A stretch of 64,000 nt of DNA, taken from NCBI GenBank assembly GCA_958295785.1, contig OY282377.1:3254385-3318384 (forward strand), read 5' to 3'. Origin of the DNA: an uncultured Latescibacterota bacterium. GTDB lineage: Bacteria > Latescibacterota > UBA2968. Numbering within the stretch: position 1 is the first letter of the stretch; the number at the start of each line of letters is the position of its first letter. A program made the position numbers and the translations under genes. The notes beneath the pieces are model-generated. The model did not search any database. It had not been told where the DNA came from and saw only the letters and a list, made by a program, of their open reading frames with translations. Shown piece by piece: positions 56,407 through 64,000 of this stretch.

Positions 56407-57504
56407 ATGAGCGATATCCTCGCCTACATCGGCACTTATACCCGCGAGGGCGGCAAAGGCATCTACATCCACCGATACGACGCCGACACCGGCGCGCTGA
56501 CCCCTGTTGGCAGCGTTGAGAGTGAAAATCCCTCCTTTCTCGCCATTCACCCCAGTGGTCGCTTTCTCTATGCGGTCAATGAAGTGGGCGAATACAAGGG
56601 CGAGCAAGCAGGCGCGATCAGCGCGTTTGCCATCGGCGCGGACGCCACAGAACTCACCCTCATCAACCAGCAATCCACAAAAGGCACCGGCCCGTGTCAT
56701 GTCAGCATCGACGCCACGGGCCGGTACGCTGTTGTCGCAAATTACGGCGGCGGCAGCACCTGTCTGCTGCCCATTGCCGACACTGGCGCCTTGGGCGAAG
56801 CATCGGATTTTGTCCAGCACGAAGGCAGCAGCGTCAACCCACAACGGCAACAAGGCCCGCACGCCCATTCTGCCAACATCTCGCCCGACAACAAATACGT
56901 CTATGTCGCGGACCTGGGGTTGGACAAGGTGTTGATTTACCAACTCGACCTCGACCAGGGCAAACTCATCGCAAACGACCCGCCCTCTGTTTCCGTCGCG
57001 CCCGGACAAGGCCCGCGCCACTTTGCCTTTCACCCGGATGGACAATGCGCCTATCTCATCAACGAAATCGGCAATACCGTCGCGGTCTATGCCCACGACG
57101 CAGGCACTGGCGCCTTAACCCCGCGCCAATCCATCTCCACATTGCCCGACGAGTTCTCGGGCACCAGCCACACGGCGGATATTCACGTTTCCGCCGACTT
57201 TGTGTATGGGTCGAATCGCGGGCACGACAGCGTGGCGATCTTTGCCATTGACAAATCCACGGGCACCCTAACGCTGGTCGATATCCATCCCACCGGTGGA
57301 CAAACGCCCCGCAACATCGCGCTGTCTCCAGATGGCAACCACCTGATCGCAGAGAATCAGGCCAGCGGCACAATCGTTTCATTTGCCATTGACCACCAAA
57401 CCGGGAAATTGACAGCGACGGGACATGCTGTGGATGTGCCCATGCCCGTCTGCCTGAAATTTTTGCAACGATGCGGTGACTCACGCTTAAAACATGGGAG
57501 CTAA
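56407..57504 (+). CDS. YbhE-type lactonase (6-phosphogluconolactonase family)
   Basis: This 365-residue seven-bladed propeller begins ILAYIGTYTREGGKGIYIHR and has blade words such as PSFLAIHPSGRFLYAVNEVG, GPCHVSIDATGRYAVVANYG, GPHAHSANISPDNKYVYVAD and GQGPRHFAFHPDGQCAYLIN. These are typical of YbhE/Pgl lactonases, which hydrolyse 6-phosphogluconolactone or related lactones; the family also includes muconate cycloisomerase-like propellers. No signal peptide. The start is ATG 56407 behind AAGGAG. Its last codons (after LKFL) overlap the 3' end of the convergent methyltransferase by 18 bp, so the native C-terminus may have been altered when the restriction system was inserted. Confidence 0.88.
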   Translation: MSDILAYIGTYTREGGKGIYIHRYDADTGALTPVGSVESENPSFLAIHPSGRFLYAVNEVGEYKGEQAGAISAFAIGADATELTLINQQSTKGTGPCHVSIDATGRYAVVANYGGGSTCLLPIADTGALGEASDFVQHEGSSVNPQRQQGPHAHSANISPDNKYVYVADLGLDKVLIYQLDLDQGKLIANDPPSVSVAPGQGPRHFAFHPDGQCAYLINEIGNTVAVYAHDAGTGALTPRQSISTLPDEFSGTSHTADIHVSADFVYGSNRGHDSVAIFAIDKSTGTLTLVDIHPTGGQTPRNIALSPDGNHLIAENQASGTIVSFAIDHQTGKLTATGHAVDVPMPVCLKFLQRCGDSRLKHGS

Positions 57505-58641
57505 TGCTTCTCCAATTCTCTGTCCCAACAGGGGTGGAATCGCATTTCCTATTTGTTTGACGATTTGCGAGCGCGATCCCGCAAACGCGAAATCGTCATC
57601 AAAGGATTGTAAACGCGCGCCCTCTCTGGGTGTCAGTGAGCGGTTCTGCACGGGATGGATACATCGGTTAGATGCGGGATGAACAAAATTGACCGTTAAT
57701 GTCACGGCAGGCTCATCCGCATCCAATCTCGAATAACAAGAACTAAACCCGCTGTTGATCAACTGTTTGGGAATAGAATGGATATTTTTTCCTGCATGGC
57801 GTATGATCTCGAGCATTTTTTTAGAATGACAGGTCGCTTCATGTAGCGTGAGGTGCTCCATTGCATTTCTGCGCGCACGTTGATATTCTGTTCTTGGTTC
57901 GTTGACATACACTGTGGCTTTGTCACCCGATTCAATAGGAGGCAAATCATCAATCGCATCTCTCACGGTTATGGCGGGTTTTAATTTTGACTTTGTAAAA
58001 AGATCTGGCTCCTTTGGCAAAAGCATTCTAAATTTCTTTTTATGCCCAATAGTCGTCCCTTGATATTCATAATCCGGCACGGGAAATTTGAGACGCGCTC
58101 CTTTGACGACACCTATAAAGATCAATCTCTCGCGCTTCTGAGGAACGCCAAAATGAGCGGCATTGAGAATCTTCCAGTCGCACTCATACCCAATTTTGTA
58201 AAAGCACGCCTCCATCATTTCTATTGTAGAACCCGCTTTATGCGTTGCCAACCCCACGACATTTTCCAATACAAAGGCTTTGGGCCGAAAAAAGTTGACA
58301 AATGAGGCGTATTCCTCAAAGAGTGAATTTCTCGGGTCGTCTTCTCGGCATGAGCGAAAGGGCCTAATAGAAGAAAAACCTTGGCAAGGAGGGCCTCCAA
58401 TGATCAAGTCCAATTTCCCTCGCTGAATTTTCAACATGTCGGAAACTGCCGTTTTTCTTAAATTTCGCATATCTTTGCATATCCCAAAGGCTTCCGGGTG
58501 ATTGAGGCAAAAAGTTTCAACGGCAATAGGCAATAAATCTACTCCCAAAACAGTTTGATATTGCATGGCGGAAACTTTTTGAAAACCTTTTGAAAAACCA
58601 CCTGTGCCACAAAACAGATCGAAAATTTTGACTCGCTCCAT
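57487..58641 (-). CDS. DNA (cytosine-5) methyltransferase of a restriction-modification system
   Basis: I chose ATG 58641 (or the ATG just before it, 58644) because GGAGG lies at the right distance; longer open frame upstream has no start with a site. The 384-residue enzyme has all C5-methyltransferase motifs: KIFDLFCGTGGFSKGF (I), IIGGPPCQGFSSIRP with the catalytic Cys (IV), FVLENVVGLATH (VI), PQKRERLIFIG (VIII), RSLTPREGARLQSF (IX) and IVKQIGNAIPPLL (X). The target-recognition region lies between VIII and IX. It methylates C5 of cytosine at the site cut by its partner nuclease. It is divergent from the nuclease gene with about 20 bp between start codons. Codon use is more AT-rich than the neighbours, suggesting transfer. 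Confidence 0.95.
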   Translation of the reverse strand: MERVKIFDLFCGTGGFSKGFQKVSAMQYQTVLGVDLLPIAVETFCLNHPEAFGICKDMRNLRKTAVSDMLKIQRGKLDLIIGGPPCQGFSSIRPFRSCREDDPRNSLFEEYASFVNFFRPKAFVLENVVGLATHKAGSTIEMMEACFYKIGYECDWKILNAAHFGVPQKRERLIFIGVVKGARLKFPVPDYEYQGTTIGHKKKFRMLLPKEPDLFTKSKLKPAITVRDAIDDLPPIESGDKATVYVNEPRTEYQRARRNAMEHLTLHEATCHSKKMLEIIRHAGKNIHSIPKQLINSGFSSCYSRLDADEPAVTLTVNFVHPASNRCIHPVQNRSLTPREGARLQSFDDDFAFAGSRSQIVKQIGNAIPPLLGQRIGEALAPMF

Positions 58642-58662
58642 CATTGACCTCCAAAAAAAGTT

Positions 58663-59562
58663 GTGCAATGCGGTAGAGACTTCGGAAATTTTCTCGCTTT
58701 GATAAAAGCGATTCGCGCAGAACAGAATTTGACGCTTGAGCAATTAGCCGAACAAGCGGGGATACACAGAACAATGGTCGGGCTATTGGAACGACGCGAA
58801 CGCGTACCCACAATTCAAGTTGCCAATCAAATTGCCCACGCCCTGGGATTTTCACTATCAGATCTGGTGCAAATGGCCGAATGGATTTCATCAGAGGAAA
58901 ATTCTAAATTTTCTCTTTCATTCCTAAAGCCGCGAAAGCCCAGCAGGTTAAATATCAGAAATGAACACATATTGCTCGAGTTAATGGGTATTGAAGGTAG
59001 CGTGCTGCTTGAGGCCATTGAGTACGCCTACGGAACATTGGATACGATTGATCGAAAATTACTGACATCTCAATCTCCAGTCGTTGCAGAATTGGCCGAA
59101 CTTGCAAATTTTTCATCTATGCTGGGAAATCTGATCGGTAGTGGCATTGCAAAATCATCAGGGGGACTATACGAGCGCAACCGTCCTCATACATACCCCG
59201 ATTTACTACCTCTCAAAGCACCGGCCGTAGATGTAGAATTGAAAATGGCTTTAAAAAATAACAAGCCCAAAGGGCATCTCCCGAAGGCAGGCGTGTACAT
59301 AACCTTCAGATATGTTTTGGGAGATCGCGAGGGCAATTTTATTCGAGGAAGGGAAAACAGAGGAAATACAGCTTGGATATGGGAAATCAAACTGGGTTAT
59401 GTTGACGAGGATGATTTCTCTATCAGCAATACAACCGGAGATTCTGGTAAAACCGCAGCAATCAAGACAGATGTTCACAACAAAATGCCTTTGGTTTACT
59501 ATGACCCCCAATTTCTGCCTTATTCCCCTAGGAAAGATGCCACATATCCAGGCTTTAATTAA
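58663..59562 (+). CDS. HTH-fused PD-(D/E)XK restriction endonuclease-like protein
   Basis: Frame start is GTG 58663; no strong ribosome site precedes it. Residues 10-68 form an XRE-type helix-turn-helix (IKAIRAEQNLTLEQLAEQAG, then IHRTMVGLLERRERVPTIQV), as in controller (C) proteins of restriction systems. After a linker, residues 130-299 form a second domain. HTYPDLLPLKAPAVDVELKM contains P-D...E-L-K, a plausible PD-(D/E)XK active site, followed by ITFRYVLGDREGNFIRGREN and TAWIWEIKLGYVDEDDFSIS. Its position beside a lone C5-methyltransferase makes it the likely restriction enzyme, with the HTH available for autoregulation. I could not match the nuclease domain to a named family. A terminator follows at 59610. 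Confidence 0.7.
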   Translation: MQCGRDFGNFLALIKAIRAEQNLTLEQLAEQAGIHRTMVGLLERRERVPTIQVANQIAHALGFSLSDLVQMAEWISSEENSKFSLSFLKPRKPSRLNIRNEHILLELMGIEGSVLLEAIEYAYGTLDTIDRKLLTSQSPVVAELAELANFSSMLGNLIGSGIAKSSGGLYERNRPHTYPDLLPLKAPAVDVELKMALKNNKPKGHLPKAGVYITFRYVLGDREGNFIRGRENRGNTAWIWEIKLGYVDEDDFSISNTTGDSGKTAAIKTDVHNKMPLVYYDPQFLPYSPRKDATYPGFN

Positions 59563-59609
59563 AAGAGAAATCACAATTGTCAACATAAATTGGGGACCTA
59601 AAAATCATC

Positions 59610-59645
59610 ACGGGTTGCCATTGGGCGATGGCAACCCGTTGTGTT
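59610..59645. terminator. Rho-independent terminator
   Basis: ACGGGTTGCCAT and ATGGCAACCCGT pair perfectly (59610-59621 and 59628-59639); T-rich sequence follows. It lies between the convergent nuclease and DUF6785 genes. Confidence 0.85.
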
Positions 59646-59664
59646 TTGGTTTCATTTTTTTTCC

Positions 59665-61611
59665 TTACCACGAATGCACCATGTGGCCGTTGCCGGGGAA
59701 ATAGATGTGATCTACGAGGGTAGAAAGGCCAACGCCGAGGGTGTAGCCGATTAAAAGGCCCACAAAAAAGGGTTGCAAATTGCGGTAGAGGCGAATGCCT
59801 CCGATACGCAACACAATGGACTTGAACGCCCAGACGAGGAAGACGGTGAAAGCAGTAACTCTGACCGGATAGACATAGCCCACGGTGAACCCGACCGGAT
59901 GCAGGGGCCACCGCGCAAACCGCAGGCGCATCAGGCTCAAAAACAACGTGCCGAGCGCGCCCGCGGCCAAAAAACGCCATTCGATATTGCCAAAAAAGGG
60001 CGGCTCGGACGCCCACGAGACCACGCGGTCAAACATGCGCTGGCTGTACCCGCCGAAAACGAAGACATGGCGGATGTTGGCCGCGCCGGTCGCGCCATAA
60101 CACAGGTTGAGCGTGTAGCCAATTGAAACGACAAAGCCGACGATAAACGCGAGGATGAGGGCCGCGACCATGCGATTGCGCGGCCATTGAAAGGTATCGT
60201 GGATTTTGGCTATGTGCGCGAGCGATGGAAAGGCGTATTCCCGGTGGCTCTCCACGCTGTTGGCCGCCAAGGCCATGCCCACATGGTCCGGGGTTTGCAC
60301 GCTTGTGCCGAGCGCGGCAGCAGCGAGTTCTTGCGTCCGCAACGGGGTTTCCACATACACGAGGCCGGTTTCCGCGACGATTTTAGCCAAGCCAATAAAG
60401 TAGATAAACAACAGGCCGAGTTGCATGGCAATGCCCAGCAGCGAAATGCCCAGCGCGTACATCCACGCACTCGCGTAAATGAGGGCGATGATCAAACAGA
60501 TAACAGCCGTGCGGTAAGACAGGAGTTCGGATCGGTCTTCTGCATCGGCGCGCCATGCAGCGCGGACAACGGCCCCGATGTGTTGCCGCGCGATAAAGAG
60601 GCCGAACAGCGCGAATGCCGCGAACCCGCCTACCTGCTGGAGCAACAAGCCGCTGCCAAAATCCTTGCCCACCGCGACGCCAAACCGGTTCAAGACCCCA
60701 ATTTCAATTAGCGACAACACATGGAACAACCAGATAGAGAGCAGGACCTCGAGGTTGGTGAGATACCCAAAAGCCGCCATGACAAAGTTGAATTTGATTT
60801 GGAGCGGCGGAAAATCGTGCCCAAATGAGATGGTGGTGCGGTGGGTGGGGCCAATGGGGAGAATGGGGAGGTTGTGCCAGAACAGGGGCAGGATGTTCCA
60901 ACTCAAAATGAATAAGGCGATGCCAAATCCGGTCCAGAACAATCTGTTTTTGAGGAAGCCGACCTGCCCCGATGCCGTGTCTTGAATCATGAGGATGGGC
61001 AACTGCGCCAGGGGAAACGCGAGGCGTTCGTATTCCACCCATTGCTTGCGTAAAATGACGGCGATGCACAAACACGCGATAAACAGCGCGAAAAAAAATG
61101 TGAACCACCAAAAGAGCGGCCCCGCCCAGACGTGCCACGGGATGGAAAGATGCGCGGGCAAGCCCTCCCACAGGTGGGTGATGTCGCCCGTGCGATTGCT
61201 CGGCACGGCCCATGGTAGAATGTGTTCGTGGGTAAATTCCGCCCATCGGTTTTCCGGCGTGGCTTTGTAATACGGGCTGGCGAGCACCGCAATCAGACGC
61301 CCGGCGACATTTTTGGTGGGAAATACGCTGCCGATAAAGCCCATGCACAGGATGAGCCCCAATTCGCCGGGGCGAAGCATCCAATCGCGCTGAATTTTTT
61401 TGAGGAGCGGATTGATCAGGAAGATGAGGAGGAACGGCAGCCACAGCGACATGGGCATGTGGCCTAGCGAAACGCGGGAGGCGCGCAGGCGATAGGTCGT
61501 GTCCGTGGCGAACCAACATATCGCAACGGTGAGGATCAAACCGATGACAATGGCGCGCGTGGTGATGTGCCGGGCGGGTTCACTTTGCGGCGCGGGGGCG
61601 GATGCGTTCAT
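59665..61611 (-). CDS. DUF6785/DUF6784-type polytopic membrane protein 2
   Basis: This 648-residue paralogue of the protein at 26249-28240 shares LGHMPMSLWLPFLLIFLINP, RPGELGLILCMGFIGS, SPYYKATPENRWAEFTHEHI, HVWAGPLFWWFTFFFALFIA and RKQWVEYERLAFP, and the same order of 12-14 membrane segments. ATG 61611 was chosen because it precedes the conserved region by only 14 residues and follows GAAAGA; the frame is open for 26 codons upstream. Two diverged copies 33 kb apart suggest different substrates or conditions rather than a recent duplication. Function is unproven; a transport role is inferred from topology only. Confidence 0.8.
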   Translation of the reverse strand: MNASAPAPQSEPARHITTRAIVIGLILTVAICWFATDTTYRLRASRVSLGHMPMSLWLPFLLIFLINPLLKKIQRDWMLRPGELGLILCMGFIGSVFPTKNVAGRLIAVLASPYYKATPENRWAEFTHEHILPWAVPSNRTGDITHLWEGLPAHLSIPWHVWAGPLFWWFTFFFALFIACLCIAVILRKQWVEYERLAFPLAQLPILMIQDTASGQVGFLKNRLFWTGFGIALFILSWNILPLFWHNLPILPIGPTHRTTISFGHDFPPLQIKFNFVMAAFGYLTNLEVLLSIWLFHVLSLIEIGVLNRFGVAVGKDFGSGLLLQQVGGFAAFALFGLFIARQHIGAVVRAAWRADAEDRSELLSYRTAVICLIIALIYASAWMYALGISLLGIAMQLGLLFIYFIGLAKIVAETGLVYVETPLRTQELAAAALGTSVQTPDHVGMALAANSVESHREYAFPSLAHIAKIHDTFQWPRNRMVAALILAFIVGFVVSIGYTLNLCYGATGAANIRHVFVFGGYSQRMFDRVVSWASEPPFFGNIEWRFLAAGALGTLFLSLMRLRFARWPLHPVGFTVGYVYPVRVTAFTVFLVWAFKSIVLRIGGIRLYRNLQPFFVGLLIGYTLGVGLSTLVDHIYFPGNGHMVHSW

Positions 61612-61713
61612 ACGTTCTTTCGGTTGCGGGTTGACGGGCGGGTAATATGGGCGAGATGGATAATCAGCGCAATTCTTTAATTCGCCCAATCGGCGATCCG
61701 GTTTTGGAATTTA

Positions 61714-61825
61714 GAGTCTCTAACAAAAAGCGTTGACATGGATTTGTGAGAGGCCGACTTTGAGGCATTCCTGCGGGTGTTCACTCCTCTGTTTCAGACG
61801 CTTGATTTCTTTATGTTAGGGCTTC
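61714..61825 (+). mobile_element. Miniature derivative of the IS5-family element, second copy
   Basis: This 112-bp segment keeps both ends of the IS at 16779 (left CTAACAAAAAGCGTTGACAT, right GTTTCAGACGCTTG to GTTAGGGCTTC) and lacks the transposase. TTA occurs on both sides (61711-61713 and 61826-61828), fitting a 3-bp target duplication of the TNA type used by IS427-group elements. Its right end lies 19 bp before the start codon of the cupin gene. Confidence 0.9.
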
Positions 61826-61844
61826 TTAGAATGCGGAGGGCATC

Positions 61845-62477
61845 ATGCCATTTCGAGTTTTTGACTATCGCGACGACATCGCCAATATGTTGGTGACACC
61901 GCAGATTCGCTCGCGTTTTTTGAAGATGGCGGTGGGGCAGTTCAATCAGAGTCACACGCACGACTTGGGGCACGAAATTTTCTTGATTTTGCAAGGGCGG
62001 GCCGAGTTTGACATTGAAGGCCACAAAGAAGTGTTGGGCCCCGGACAAATGTGCATCGCGCTGACCGATGAAGCGCATACTGTACGCAATGTGGGCGATG
62101 ACGAGGTGATTATGTATTTGTCGGTGACACCGCATATCTTGCCAACCCACACGTATTGGACCGCAGCAGGCGAAAAAGAGCCGCCGCGATTTGCAAAATC
62201 TTCCGCTTATGATCTGGAAGCGGATTTGAGCGCGGGCGCAGGCGAAAGAGCCGACGAACATCTGCAAGCCGTGGAAGACTTTGTCGCACAGACAAAAGAG
62301 ACAGCAAAAACGCAGCGCGAGCAAGTTGCAGCTTTTAAGCAGGCACTCGCAGCGGACGACAAAGCAACCGCATTAAAAGCGCGAGATGCGATGTGGCACG
62401 CGCTGTATCCGATGTTCAAGGCCGTTCACGAATTGGCAGATGCGTGGAATACATTCGCGCATCGCACCGAGGATTGA
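61845..62477 (+). CDS. Cupin-domain protein with a helical C-terminal half
   Basis: ATG 61845 follows GGAGGG. Residues 30-105 form a cupin barrel: QFNQSHTHDLGHEIFLILQG has the H-x-H...E motif and GPGQMCIALTDEAHTVRNVG the closing His, so a metal site is likely. Residues 115-210 form a charged helical bundle (ADEHLQAVEDFVAQTKETAK). No catalytic assignment is possible; single cupins with such tails are often sugar- or metal-binding or enzyme accessory proteins. The miniature IS stands immediately before its ribosome site and must form most of its 5' leader if the promoter is further upstream. It is followed by the decayed IS701-like element. Confidence 0.8.
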   Translation: MPFRVFDYRDDIANMLVTPQIRSRFLKMAVGQFNQSHTHDLGHEIFLILQGRAEFDIEGHKEVLGPGQMCIALTDEAHTVRNVGDDEVIMYLSVTPHILPTHTYWTAAGEKEPPRFAKSSAYDLEADLSAGAGERADEHLQAVEDFVAQTKETAKTQREQVAAFKQALAADDKATALKARDAMWHALYPMFKAVHELADAWNTFAHRTED

Positions 62478-62609
62478 ATTTAAAGTGTAGCGTGCAGTGA
62501 TCTGGTCCCGATGCGAGAGTGGAGGGGCTGATCGCTGATGGGCCTGCACGGGGCACCGCCTCTACTGTCCTACTTTCGCATTTTGCATCTTAATCCTGCC
62601 CATCCTTTA

Positions 62610-62614
62610 ATCTT
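62610..62614. repeat. Left 5-bp target-site duplication (ATCTT)
   Basis: ATCTT here matches ATCTT at 63706-63710, flanking the inverted repeats of the IS701-like element. Confidence 0.75.
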
Positions 62615-63705
62615 TAGGACTTACGCAATTTCCATTGGAATATGAGGTGCTTTGAGTTGTTGTCTCAAGAAGTCAGCCACCCCCCGGTATTTGACTTGAT
62701 AAATGGTTTGTCCTGTTTGATAGGCCACCTGCGCGAGTCGAATCCAAACGAACATCGCACACCCACTATGATTTCGTACAATGCGTGCCAACCGGCATTG
62801 ACACTTTTCAAGCCCGGTCACCTGTTTGACTTCGCGGTGAAATTGCTCAATTTTCCATCTTTGGTGACACACCTGTTGTACCCCTGAAGAATCGTTTTGA
62901 GCATGGTCGTTAGTTACGACATACGCCGTGCGTCTATCAGCAGACGCCACCCGGAATAATTTCACTTTGTGGTCTTTGGGGAACCCTCTGATTTTAATTA
63001 GCTTGCCTTGTTTGCGTTGCGCTTGAGTCCAAGTTAAGCTATCTACGCGCTGGTAGGGGGTTGTGCCTGCCGAATCGTCCACGCGCCGGTTCGTCTTGAG
63101 GGGACAAGAATAGGTTTTTTGCATCTGCTCTCTGTGTCGCATGACCGTTTTGGTCGCATACCAACTGTCCATCAAGACCCCGGTAAAAGGAAGGCCCTTC
63201 TGATAGACCCACGCAGAGAGCATGTCCTTGAGAGGATCCAATTTGGTTTTGCCATCGCCTTGCGGGTCATAAATCCGATAATCAATCAGCCAGAACCGAT
63301 CCTGTTGCGGATTGACATAGACACATGTGACCCCCCCGATGCCATTGATGACGCCTTGGGCGTTGCCGCTATATTGACGACGCACTCACGCGATCTTGCG
63401 CGCGTGGCGCTTGTCTAAAACCGGGTCATCAAAGATCACATAGCCTTCAGGCGTCAGCGCGATGTGGTCTTTGACATGTTCCCACACCAAGCGGGGGGGA
63501 TACGCTCACCGGCGAGATAGCGGTTGATCATATCATGACTGAACCCTTCGCTATGGTCGGCGAAAGGGGTCAGGGTATAGTTGAGGGGACTGCTAAGCAG
63601 ATACTGACAGTAATCCAAACGCGTCGGGTGGCGCATTGACACCTCCTCAAAGTGATAAATTTTACGGAATTGCACCCTTTGTTAACTCAGCATGCGTAAG
63701 TCCTA
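62615..63705 (-). mobile_element. IS701-like insertion sequence with broken transposase
   Basis: The 1091-bp element runs from TAGGACTTACGCA (62615) to TGCGTAAGTCCTA (ending 63705), perfect inverted repeats, and is flanked by a 5-bp duplication ATCTT. A single transposase gene fills it on the minus strand. Confidence 0.88.
62621..63636 (-). pseudogene. IS701/IS4-like DDE transposase, frameshifted and with a nonsense codon
   Basis: ATG 63636 behind GAGGAGG opens MRHPTRLDYCQYLLSSPLNY and runs to RYLAGERIPP. A run of seven Gs (63493-63499, plus strand) causes a shift into the frame VWEHVKDHIALTPEGYVIFD, then DPVLDKRHARKIA and an in-frame TGA, after which RRQYSGNAQGVINGIGGVTC continues to the end. 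The catalytic blocks GVLMDSWYATKTVM (Asp) and RWKIEQFHREVKQVTGLEKC with ARIVRNH (Glu) are present. The W-K-I-E-x-[FY]-H-R-x-x-K-Q pattern is typical of IS701 and related IS4-group enzymes. With two disruptions the copy is inactive unless the G-run is an error. Confidence 0.85.
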
Positions 63706-63710
63706 ATCTT
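63706..63710. repeat. Right 5-bp target-site duplication (ATCTT)
   Basis: Pairs with 62610-62614. Confidence 0.75.
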
Positions 63711-63775
63711 GAAAATCCCGATCCGTCTTCGGGGTTGGATGGGTGGGGACGGAACATTTTTGAAAAGGAGCAGAT

Positions 63776-64000
63776 ATGGGCAAATTTAGACTGGCTTGTC
63801 ATTTGATTCAATTTCGGGGTGAGCAACACGAAAATCCCGAAAAGGTGTTGGCAGAAGTTGCCCAAGCCGGATGGGATGGCGTTGAAGGGCTGAAAATTAA
63901 AAATGCCGATGATCTGGTGGATAAGGCCAATCTCGCAAAAAGCAATGGCCTGCATCTGGTCAATGTGGGCGGGCCGACCCCGCTGGATCGAGTGCGGTAC
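63776..64000 (+). CDS. Sugar-phosphate isomerase/epimerase-like TIM-barrel protein, N-terminal part
   Basis: ATG 63776 lies behind AAAAGGAG and the frame is open to the window edge, giving the first 75 residues. MGKFRLACHLIQFRGEQHEN is followed by EKVLAEVAQAGWDGVEGLKI, then DDLVDKANLAKSNGLHLVNV. This is the first beta-alpha unit of the AP endonuclease 2/xylose isomerase-like fold, where V-A-x-A-G-[YW]-D-G-[VI]-E is conserved. Such proteins isomerise or epimerise sugars or inositols, often with a metal. The substrate and the C-terminus lie outside the window. Confidence 0.75.
   Translation, partial: MGKFRLACHLIQFRGEQHENPEKVLAEVAQAGWDGVEGLKIKNADDLVDKANLAKSNGLHLVNVGGPTPLDRVRY

Overview
The window is a 64 kb chromosomal contig piece from a Gram-negative, uncultured-type bacterium. 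Two paralogous GWxTD-domain secreted proteins, a SprA-type giant outer-membrane protein, an Omp85 protein, the long two-cysteine-pair form of IspG, LL-diaminopimelate aminotransferase, an arylsulfatase and two DUF6785-type membrane proteins together point to the FCB superphylum. My best guess is Latescibacterota or a neighbouring candidate phylum; this is inferred from gene content, not from a marker-gene tree. No rRNA and no CRISPR array were seen; one tRNA (CAT anticodon) is present.

Layout. 1-3.5 kb: dapL end, a small membrane protein, a sulfatase and an NHL-repeat protein. 3.5-4.4 kb: a decayed hicB antitoxin gene and a tandem array of palindromic repeats. 4.4-14.4 kb: an envelope block with a large exported (probably outer-membrane) protein, a multidomain cohesin/dockerin/YWTD surface protein, an Omp85 protein and GWxTD protein 1. 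14.4-16.6 kb: class I fructose-bisphosphate aldolase and a MazG-like pyrophosphohydrolase. 16.6-21.2 kb: a degenerate accessory region with an IS5-family element, a frameshifted K+ channel, an AT-rich minus-strand cluster of orphan or broken genes, a lon remnant, one interspersed repeat copy and one miniature IS. 21.2-31 kb: cold-shock protein, a 1508-residue M28-like/FtsX permease, DUF6785 protein, GT87-type transferase, a candidate small RNA and a DUF3800 protein. 31-38.5 kb: GWxTD protein 2, then the conserved uppS-cdsA-dxr-rseP cluster. 38.7-51.6 kb: sprA, a ComEA/PilM-like/NYN trio, ispG, dnaG, tRNA and an HU/IHF protein. 51.8-57.5 kb: D-aminoacylase, a coiled-coil nuclease-like protein, nagB, leuB and a lactonase. 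57.5-59.6 kb: a compact restriction-modification system whose nuclease is fused to an HTH domain. 59.7-64 kb: a second DUF6785 protein, a miniature IS, a cupin, a decayed IS701-like element and the start of a sugar-phosphate isomerase-like gene.

How genes relate. uppS, cdsA, dxr and rseP, with ispG nearby, cover isoprenoid precursor supply, undecaprenyl carrier and phospholipid synthesis, and envelope stress proteolysis. SprA, the 1014-residue exported protein, Omp85 and the GWxTD proteins form an envelope or secretion theme.

The most noteworthy non-coding structure is a four-copy, 410-490 bp interspersed element with terminal inverted repeats. Every copy has the same orientation, with its left end upstream of a minus-strand gene. 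In three copies the right end lies 6 to about 25 bp before a TTGAC-type promoter that fires the other way. One of those promoters drives a candidate three-way-junction RNA ending in a U-tract.
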